Assembly: GCF_000002875.2 (NCBI RefSeq)
Contig: NC_009418.2
Span: forward strand, 1,290,273-1,354,272
Reading direction: 5' to 3'
Length of the DNA stretch: 64,000 bases
Source of the DNA: Leishmania infantum JPCM5
Lineage: Eukaryota; Euglenozoa; Kinetoplastea; Trypanosomatida; Trypanosomatidae
Position 1 is the stretch's first letter. Each line of letters begins with the position of its first letter. Made by a program: the position numbers and the translations under genes. The notes beneath the pieces were generated by a model. That model made no database searches and was not told where the DNA came from. It saw only the letters and a program-made list of their open reading frames with translations. Shown in pieces: positions 31,210 through 39,659 of this stretch.

Positions 31210-32172
31210 ATGAACGAGGCAGCGCCCTTTTGTGTGGCTCCGCAGACGTGGCAGGGCGGCCTCGCTCGCTACCCTGCTAGTCAGTCGCATGTCTGGAACA
31301 ACAACATAATTCTTCAGCCGGAAGACATTGATGTGGAAGTGTTCAATGCCATGTGCCAAGTGGAGAATCAATACAACAAGAACGAAATCAGCGTCGAGGA
31401 CTTCGAGATGCTCCAGCTGACGTTCTGTCTCTTCACGGTGAACCAGTCATGCTATGACTTGATCCCGAACGGGCGTGAAATCCGTGTTACGCAGGCGAAC
31501 GCCTTCGAGTTCTTCCAGCGTGTTCACGCTGCCTACGATAATCTGAAGCAGAGGCCGGCTTTGAACCAACCAACCCAGTCGAGCCCTCGCCCACGACTCC
31601 GCACATCAGGAGCGCGGTTGCGCCTCACCGGTCAAGACACAGACAGCCTAGAGTGGATTCGGTGGACTGCGCAGAACGACCCAGCTGCGCTTGCCTTTCA
31701 TCCAGACGAACCGCTACGCTGGGCAGTCGTACCGCGCGGTCGCGACTTTATGATTCGCGTGCAGCCAGAGGGAGAGAACACGTTTGTCGACCCGAACCAC
31801 CTCACCCTCTTTCTCGACATGCTGGCCGTCTTGCTGACCGAGATCGAGCGCGCCATCTCCGTGTTCGGCTACTACCCGCCCAACTGCGTATCAGCCGCCC
31901 CCGTCGAGTGCGCTGACGAGTATTCTATTTGCACCTCACACTCGACTCGCGCGACTCGCTTACCCTTTCCGTCGCAGCGCGTCAACAGCCGTGGGCGCTC
32001 GGCATTGCACAAGTTCGCGATGTCAGTCACCGCAGCAGCAGCAGCCACGGAGCAGAATCGCAGGACCGTATGCCGTGCCTCATCGGCAGACCTAGAGAAT
32101 CAGCGTGCACTCTTCTCCCCCACTCACGACACCGGCGGCCTGCTAGCGCCTTTCCAAGAATGGAACGTGTAG
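31210..32172 (+). CDS. Shorter paralogue of the HECT-like module protein, 320 aa
   Basis: This is clearly related to the 729-aa product 3.2 kb upstream. Its first unit (LTFCLFTVN...YDLIPNGREIRVT, about residues 75-100) aligns with unit 4 there (LRFCLPCHD...YNLIPNGRHIQVA), and both end in FSPTHxTGGLLAPxQ. A second unit is at about residues 150-215 (WAVVPRGRDFMIRV...DPNHLTLFLDM). A 100-residue Ser/Thr/Ala-rich region precedes the conserved tail. It lacks the first three units of its neighbour, so it arose by partial duplication or has lost units. The first ATG is at 31210; extending upstream would need TTG. There is no signal peptide or membrane segment. Function is unknown. Confidence 0.78.
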   Translation: MNEAAPFCVAPQTWQGGLARYPASQSHVWNNNIILQPEDIDVEVFNAMCQVENQYNKNEISVEDFEMLQLTFCLFTVNQSCYDLIPNGREIRVTQANAFEFFQRVHAAYDNLKQRPALNQPTQSSPRPRLRTSGARLRLTGQDTDSLEWIRWTAQNDPAALAFHPDEPLRWAVVPRGRDFMIRVQPEGENTFVDPNHLTLFLDMLAVLLTEIERAISVFGYYPPNCVSAAPVECADEYSICTSHSTRATRLPFPSQRVNSRGRSALHKFAMSVTAAAAATEQNRRTVCRASSADLENQRALFSPTHDTGGLLAPFQEWNV

Positions 32173-34711
32173 CAGTGTGGCAGAGTAGCACGCGCTGCAG
32201 AGCATGGAGTGAAAGAGTCACTTTGAGCTACTCATTGAGCTGCGTCTATGAGGGCAGGCGGGGGGGGAGGTGTCTTCTATGGCGATCCTCACCTATCTTC
32301 CTCCCCCTTCCCCTTCTTCCTGATGACCATGCAGCGTTACTACGCCTTCTGCTTCTCTTTCCTGCTTTTGCATTGCCCTCTCTCGGCCTGTGTGCTTGTT
32401 TTGTTCTCTTTCAGCTCCCCCTTTTCTCCCGTTTTTGTTTCTGCACACACACCTGTTTCTGTGTGTGTGTGTGTGTGCGTGTGTGCGTGTGCGTGCAGGT
32501 GTGTTTCTTCGAGCCTTCATGTTGTTGTTCATTTCCTTTGCATGTATCTCTGCTACCGCCTTCTTTTCCGTTCTTGGCACTTCTTTTTTGTTTTCTGTGG
32601 TGTGTGTTCTGCGGCTCCTTGTGCTTTTGCCTCTCCTCTCGCCACGTCATTAGATTCACTTGTCTTCTTTGTCACCACTCCGAGTGGCTCCCTCACCTTA
32701 CCTTGTCCCTCAAACAACCGCCATCACAACATCTTCTGAGCTCCTTTGGTATTCTCGCTCTTCTTATACACAGGAAAGAAACGCAGATCTCGAAGGGTTG
32801 GGGGTGGGGTGGTAAGGGAGCGGGATTAGGCTGTGTTGTTGTTTTCGCGCTTCTGTAAGCCTCTGCTCTCTCCCCCCCTCTATCGCCTTCTCCCTCCCTT
32901 CGGCTATCTCTCTCTCTCTCTATTTTCTTATTTTGGCGCGTATCAGTTTGATCACGGTTTTGCCTCTCGTTGTTCTGTCTTTTAGAGCTCGCTTTCGTAT
33001 TTGTGTGTGTGTGTGTGTGTTTGTGTAGATGTGTGTATCAGCATGCCCCTTCTCGTGTCCTTCTCTCTATGATCATGTTGCCCCTTACGCCACTTCCTGT
33101 TTCGCTCTCTTCTGCGCTTTTTGTTTTCCTGTTTTCGTTGCGTTCCCTATGATTTCGTCTTGTACTACTGTGTGTGTGTGTGTGCGTGTGTCTTTCGGAA
33201 CGCGAATCGTTTGTGATACGCCTGCAAGTACGGCGCTGTAACATAGTGCTTCTCTGGTCGCCTTCACCTCCCGCCCCCGGTACCCCATTTTCGGATTCTT
33301 CATTCCATTTTTTTTTCGTCGTTTGAGTGTTCCCCTTTGTGCATGAATGCGTGTTTTGTTTGTTTTCGGCGGGGGTGCGCCTCATATACGACGGACATTA
33401 GTGTGTGCGTGTATTCGCGCATGCGAGTTCGCGATCCAGTTATACACGGTTGGCGTCTCTACGGCTCTCTCAACACCGCCGGCGGTACCTCCTTGTCATC
33501 CTCACCGCTGTTTGGGAGGGAAAGACAGCGAGTCTGTGTGTGTGAGTGTGTCTGTTCGCATGTGACGTGAGACGCACTAGTCCTTTGTTTTTTGCGCCCT
33601 CCCCTGGTTGGCAGTCTCGTCTTTCCCTGTCCCGTACGGCTCATTGTATGCACGTTTTTTTTTCTTCCTCGGCTTTTGTTTTTTTTCGTGGTTGTCGCTG
33701 TTTTTCCCCCCTTGTCGCGCAATAGAAAAGGGCTGTGCTGGCGACGGCGGTCTCACAGCAGGGTGTCGTTGCCTTTGCTCCCTCTCCCTTTCTATGCATC
33801 TCTCTTCCGATCGCGGTACGTTTGACATGGAGCGTGAAGCAAGGTGGTATTCGTGTGTTTCAGCGCTCTAATTTGCCTCCTGCAGCTTCTTGTGTTTTCG
33901 GGTTTCGCGTTGTTGAGACTACAGGAGCGTTTGCGCGCGCGTCTTGCGAAAGTGTCCTTGACGTTTGGTTACACACTCGCCTCCCTCTCTCCTCCTCCCC
34001 CTCCTCTTCTCAGCCTTTCTCCGAGGCCCGCTTGACGCAAAGGACCCTTCTCTCCCTCTCCGCACACCCTCCCATGGCTCAGTCTCATCCGCTGCTTCTC
34101 TCCTTCTTCGCTGTCGGATCATGCATCGGCGCTCAGGTGGAGGTGCGCTTCACATACCCGAAGCACACACACACACACACACGCGTAGAAAGAAGAGCGA
34201 CAAGTGAGCAGCACCAGCCATGGAGAGAGGGCCAAGTAGGGCGCTGGAAACGCAGGCGAGTGAAACAGCGCAGCGGTAGCGGGGAGAGGTACGGCGCCGA
34301 CGCTTACAGTCGAAAACGATCCCTGCACCCCTTTTATTGTTCGTTTTCGCTGCCGTTTGTGTGTGGGCGCAGTGCGAAGGGAGGGAGGCATGAGGCAGCA
34401 AACAAAAAGTATCCTCAAAGGCCCCTGACTACCGCATAAGAAGCGACTGTAGCGCCGCTCGGGCCCTGTTGTGATCTGCATCGCTCGTCCGCATATGTGC
34501 ACATGGGGACGTGTGAGGGGGCCGACTCAAGGCCCAAATTACACACACCGATATACTTACAAGGGGCTGCCGTGACCTGTTCCCGCTCCTTCTTTATTCG
34601 TTTTCGAGTCATCTTGCTCTTTTTCTACGAGTGCCTCGGTGTGTTTCACCTTTTTTTGTCTCTTGTCACTCTTTCTTTTCCCCCCTCCCTCCCGCGACGA
34701 TTGTGGGCACT

Positions 34712-35075
34712 GCAGCGCGGCATCAGGGTCCAGTACCCACACACGCTCTGTGGGGTCGCCAACAGGCGGCGCAGGCTGCCCTCGGAGACGACGGACGGAG
34801 TCTTCCGTGTCAGCGGACAGCTCAGTGCGGAAGAGACCTGCGGTCGTGGCCAGGGCTCTACTAGGTCACTACAAATCGTGTGGGCGATTCGGCAAGTATA
34901 CGCATCCACCTACTTTTTTTTTTCTGCTTTCGCTGCGTTGCGGTGATGTCGAGCGTAATCCTGGACTGCACGTGTGCCTTGCGCGGTGGGATGGCAATGG
35001 GCTGAACGACGCCAGGCAGTGTTCGTCGGCCCGGCTGCTGGACATGGCCGTGGTGCAACTGAGGTAGGAGAAGTG
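34712..35075 (+). mobile_element. Degenerate 5' end of an ingi/L1Tc-type non-LTR retrotransposon (DIRE-like)
   Basis: It begins with CATCAGGGTCCAGTACCC, the signature also found in the SIDERs here. An open frame runs through the fragment to a TAG at 35065. It encodes, at 34939-34968, CGDVERNPGL. This is a 2A-type ribosome-skipping motif (D-V/I-E-x-N-P-G-P) with the final Pro changed to Leu. Next comes RWDGNGLND, resembling the start of the AP-endonuclease-like domain that follows 2A in ingi/L1Tc. Nothing after 35075 resembles endonuclease, reverse transcriptase or RNase H, so only the 5' ~360 bp survives. Confidence 0.7.
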
Positions 35076-35599
35076 TGGTTGTGTTTGAGTATATTTTCGC
35101 GCTTGTCTGTGGTTGGATGATACGTTGAGAAGGATTCCGTTGCGCCTTTTTTGCCCCAGACATTTGTGTGCCTTGTGAGCGTCGTGCCGCCGTGGGTGAT
35201 GTTGCTGTCTGTAAAGCCGCTTTGTGACTTTTACTGCGACTTTTCTGACCGGCGTACATGATTCATCGTTGACAACCTCCTTCCCACGCGCATCCCTGTT
35301 GGTGTGGGTGGATGTTGATCTTCTTTTGTTTGAGCCCTCGTCGTTATTTTGTTTTTTTTTTTCACCTGTCTTCCCTCCTCCTCACCACTCCCGTCGAAAT
35401 GTCCTTTAGCGTTTCGCGTGTGCTTGTGTGTGTGTGTGTGTGTGTGTGTCTGTGTGTGTGTGTGTGTCTGTGTCTGTGTTTCATTCTTGGTTTTGTGTGT
35501 ACTCCCTCATTTTTTTATTTGTCTCTGCCCTCCCCCCTCTCGTCTTCCTTCCTTCTTCCGCTGTCTCTTTCTATTCTTGTCGCTTTCCTCTGTTGCTCT

Positions 35600-35659
35600 T
35601 TTCTTTTCCTTCCCTCATGTTTTGTTTCTTTTCCTTCCCTCATGTTTTGTTTCTTTTCC
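35600..35659. repeat. 25-bp tandem repeat, 2.4 copies
   Basis: Two exact T/C-rich copies (35600-35624 and 35625-35649), each containing CCCTCATGTTTTG, are followed by a 10-base partial copy. This looks like a recent slippage duplication. Confidence 0.9.
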
Positions 35660-36789
35660 ACCCCACCCTACCTCACATCCTACACCCCCTCTTGCTCCCT
35701 CCCCATTCCGCCGGAGCTCCCATCAGACACAAGCTCCTTTCATCGGCACTCCATCTCCATCCTCTCTCTCGCTTTCTTTGCGTAATGTACGCTTCGGGCC
35801 TCCTGCTTCCCTTTATTGTGGACCTTTACCACCTTTTGTTTTCCTGGGCATCCTCTCGGGTGAATGAGTTGCTTTTGCATGTGTATGGTGTATGTGGGTG
35901 TTTTTGTGGGTGTCTGGATCTCTCCTCCCCCCCTTCGTGCCGTTGTGTGCTTTCGATGTTGTTGGGGTTTTCGATGGCTGTGTGCGCGTGGGCGCTCCGT
36001 TTGGTCTTTTCGATGTTCTCTCCCTTTTTACACGATAAATCTGCCCGCTTTTCCCTCCTCCTTTCTGGCCCAGTTGCTGGCGCCGTAAGTACGGCACCGA
36101 GGGGTGTCGAAGCCCCTCCAAGAACGAAAGACATCTGAAAGCCTCATCAGTAGTCTCATGCTCTGTATCCTTTCTATGTTTTGCTGTTGTTCTCTATCAT
36201 CCTCATGTCTAGTATGCCTTGCACTGTAGCCTTCTACCAGCTTCACCCTCTTGGTGTGTATAACGAGGTAGAGCGTGAGTGCCGTGACGCCGAAAGACGT
36301 GCATCGAAGACCCCTCGACGCCACTGCTCTTACTCTCCTTCGAGCACCACACCGTTCGCACAGCAGCAATGGAGCTTATCCCTCCCAGGAAAGCGGTGCT
36401 GTCCTTCTCCCATGTCCTCTTTGTGTGTGCGTGCGTGTGTGGAGGATTGTCCATCTTGTGATGGTGTGAGGCGGTGGGAACGTAGCACGATTCTCAGATG
36501 CCCCTGCCCGCTCTTTCTCTCATTGATGAGGGAGATGAAATGAGCCTTTCCATCGCGCTCATACGACAGCCACACACGACTTCCTTCTCCCCCCTGCTCC
36601 CTCCCCCCTTCTCGCGCTTTCGCTTTCACCAACACCACCATCGCCGCTTTTTTCAATCCCCATTTCGTTGACGGGAGGTGGCGTCGGAGGCGACACAAGC
36701 GGACACTGTCTTTGTTCACTTCTCGCCGGCTCCGCACTGCGTCAGCATCCTCTTCCCACCCCCCCCCACACGCACACACGTACACCGTG

Positions 36790-38385
36790 ATGACTGCAAG
36801 AGTGCTGGGCAAAAACACACCGCAAATGCGGGCGAGAATGAGCATCCTGTTGTCATGGATGGGGCCAATGACTGTGGCCGCTTCCGTGGCCTACGCGTAT
36901 GCCGCCAACCACCCCTCTGCGGCACAGCTGGAAAGCGGCTCTGCCTACCCGTTCCCTCTCACCACGCTCAGGTACTGCGGGCTTCTATTCCTCGTCTACG
37001 CATCAGGCACGATGCCGCGCAATCCGTTCTTCCCCAGTTTTGTGTTCCGTAGCAACATCTTTCCTCTGCTGTACAAGATGTACTGCAGCTACACCATCGG
37101 CTATCGTGTTCTCCGCCCCTTCATGCACAAGCCGGTCGCCTACCCGCACTCGGACTACCGCATCGGGATTCGCTGCATTGACGCCGGCAGTCCGCTGCGG
37201 CTGAAGCCAGTCACCACTGGCACCGCTCCGTTTCTCACCAGGTTCTACGCGCGCGCCGGCGGTGTCGTAGATGCAGCGCTGTGGACAGGATCGGTCGTGC
37301 GTGGTGTTGCCGTTGTACCGATCCCCATCTTCGGTGACAACTATGCCTACCTTATCGTGTCGATGCAAACGCACAAGGTCGCCGCGGTCGACCCGGCGGA
37401 TCCGGAGACGGTGCTGCGCATCATGGAATCCCTGCGCGCTCAGCTGCGAGTACCGCTGCAGCTGACGGAGGTGCTCACGACCCACAAGCACTGGGACCAC
37501 GCAGGCGGCAATGAGTTGCTGGCAACGCTTTCGAAAAAAGAGGTGCCAGTGCCGCCGCACGAGGAGGTCGGTGTCGACTGCGCACCGAATATGCCCCTGC
37601 TTCATCCCAAGCTACGCTTTATCGGCTCTGAGGAAGACGCGCCTCTGTGCTGCGACGTCCTCGTCAGCGACGCGTCGCCCGTGTTCGAGATCATGGGCGG
37701 TGCGGCAAAGGTGCAGGCGATGGCTGCCCCCGGCCACACGAAGGGATCCTTGGTTTTTGTGGTAGGCTCAGCAGAGGAAGGCGTCCTTACCGCGACCCCG
37801 GCCCGCGTCGCCGTCTTCACAGGCGATAGCCTCTTCTGCGGCGGATGTGGCGCACCGTTCGAGACGGTCTCAGTAGCCCAGATCATGAAGGCGCGTGCGA
37901 CGTTTCTGGAGGACCCGCGCATGCGGACGCAGCCCGGCACCGGGCAGGAGGTGGCCGAAGAGGACGTCCTTCTTTATGTTGGGCACGAGTACACGGAACG
38001 GTTGTTGGCGGAAGTGGTCACACTGATGACGCGCGTCACGACGAGGAGCCGCACCCCCAGCGACCCGCGTGGCAAGGAGTACTTGCGTGCGGTCGCTGAT
38101 GCGCTGGACGGGGTGAAGATGCTGCGCACGGAGTCTGATGGACTCACGGATGCGGCGCGCATGGGGTGCGAGGCGGATAGGCAGAAGCCGCAAGTCCTCC
38201 TTCCGTCGTGCACCGTGCCGTCGTCGCTGGCGGTGGAGAAGGTGGTGAACCCGCTCTTGACGGTCGATGACGAGGTGCTTACCGCGCTGAAGGAAGCAGA
38301 GAAACACGGCCCGATGGACTCGAACGAGGTGGAGCGGGCGATCTACTGCTCTGACCGTCGTCGCCTCCCTGCTTCGGCGACGTAG
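36790..38385 (+). CDS. Metallo-beta-lactamase-fold hydrolase, glyoxalase-II-like, with N-terminal membrane region (531 aa)
   Basis: The catalytic half shows the glyoxalase II set of metal ligands: THKHWDH (H232, H234, D236, H237), H316 in PGHTKGS, D346 in FTGDSLF and H399 in GHEYT. In trypanosomatids glyoxalase II hydrolyses S-lactoyl-trypanothione. This protein is about twice the classical length of ~260-290. It has an additional ~180-residue N-terminus with hydrophobic stretches (about residues 18-38 and 60-80), implying membrane anchoring. The C-terminus has ~110 extra residues, replacing the usual substrate-binding helices with different sequence. It is therefore a divergent relative, and the thiol cofactor and substrate are uncertain. 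The ATG at 36790 follows an acceptor-like AG at 36677. Confidence 0.87.
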   Translation: MTARVLGKNTPQMRARMSILLSWMGPMTVAASVAYAYAANHPSAAQLESGSAYPFPLTTLRYCGLLFLVYASGTMPRNPFFPSFVFRSNIFPLLYKMYCSYTIGYRVLRPFMHKPVAYPHSDYRIGIRCIDAGSPLRLKPVTTGTAPFLTRFYARAGGVVDAALWTGSVVRGVAVVPIPIFGDNYAYLIVSMQTHKVAAVDPADPETVLRIMESLRAQLRVPLQLTEVLTTHKHWDHAGGNELLATLSKKEVPVPPHEEVGVDCAPNMPLLHPKLRFIGSEEDAPLCCDVLVSDASPVFEIMGGAAKVQAMAAPGHTKGSLVFVVGSAEEGVLTATPARVAVFTGDSLFCGGCGAPFETVSVAQIMKARATFLEDPRMRTQPGTGQEVAEEDVLLYVGHEYTERLLAEVVTLMTRVTTRSRTPSDPRGKEYLRAVADALDGVKMLRTESDGLTDAARMGCEADRQKPQVLLPSCTVPSSLAVEKVVNPLLTVDDEVLTALKEAEKHGPMDSNEVERAIYCSDRRRLPASAT

Positions 38386-39659
38386 GCAAGGCGCCCAAGC
38401 CGCAGCAGCCGAGCCGGTGTGCCACCACCCGCTTACTTGGCTCATTCACGCTGGCGATTTTTCATATCCGTTCGCCCCATTACCTTTCCTTGCCGACTGC
38501 CGTGTTGGTAGTGGTGTTTGTCTAGCGAAGGCGCGCATGTGGGCGGGAATGAAGGCCCGCTCGCGCGCCGGCGGACTGTCTTGATTCTCGTTCCTTTGGG
38601 TGCAGCCGACACTGGGAAGGCGACCCCTCGATCTCTCACTCAATGTGCCGGGGTGATGGAGTCAAACGCCAACGCACAAGGTGCACCACACGCAATCCAG
38701 TGGCCGCACCGCTTCTTTCTTCCCTGCTGCGTATGGCTCCTTATTCTTGGGTGGGGTTGGATGCTTGTGGTGCCCTCGTCTTTGCTTTCTGGTTTGCCTA
38801 CGCCGTGCCCTTTGGGTGTGTGTGTGTGTGTGTGTATGGCGTGTCATTGTGCTTTACCCGGCATTCATTTAACAGTATCGCATGGTGCATTCTGGAAGGA
38901 AGGGAGCATGAATTACGAAAAGGCGCGAATGTGCAGCTGCGTCAGCGGCCCGCAGAGGGGGTCTTATCGGGCATGCAGCATGAAAAGTGAAGGAAAAGGG
39001 ACGCGTGCGCCGGGCTCGTTCGATGGGCCGTTCCTCGGTGCAGCAATCGTCGATGGACAGCATGAATGAGCCAGATGAGGCCGGTTATGCCAGCACGAGG
39101 TGGCGCTGCTCCTTCCCTTGTCTATCATCTCGCAATGAGTACACATCGCTGTGCTTGTGTGTACATGTATTCGCGGTCGAGCACGGCTGTCGCTTCGCAC
39201 ACGGCTGCTGTGCAATACGGCAACGGCCCGTTCTCACCCTAAGTATTGCTTCCGCCGCCGCCGCCGCCGCCACCACCACCACCTCCACTCCACTCGCTCT
39301 CAATTCTCTCTCCTTCTTTTGTTCGTTTTGTGGGGGGCCTGCCCTACATCTACGCTAGCCCTTCTACCCCCCCCCCCCGCCCGACCCCCTCCACCGGCGG
39401 TGCATTGCTGGCCATACAAAGCCCCCCTGCCACTCGCGTATCTATCGCTTATCTTCTTTGCGGCGAGGTACAACTGCTGCCTCAACACGTGCGTCTTGTG
39501 CATCTCAGCACCTCCATTGTGCGCGCTTTTTCGGGGCTCGCTCTCCTCTTTTTCATCTGAACGAATCGGGAGTGCCCACGCATCGCTGCCTCGACGCCGT
39601 CTTCCACGCCAGCATAGGCATACGTGCGCGCAGTCACGAGCACCAAAAGCGGGTGGGGA
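38386..39659 (+). other. Intergenic region
   Basis: It holds (TG)n at 38816-38834, a GCC/ACC trinucleotide run at about 39254-39284, a C run at 39369-39379, and a CT-rich tract (39538-39555) followed by AG at 39571-39572, which is the likely acceptor for CPSF73. No gene seen. Confidence 0.55.

Larger units (their letters stand above)
32173..36789 (+). other. 4.6-kb interval with retrotransposon remnant and repeats
   Basis: It holds (TG)n at about 32460-32490, 33002-33022, 33171-33186 and 35428-35468, a 25-bp tandem duplication (35600-35659), a retrotransposon 5' fragment (34712-35075), a (CA)n run at about 34166-34182 and an acceptor-like AG at 36676-36677 after a C/T-rich leader. Outside the fragment I see no coding sequence. 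Confidence 0.55.
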
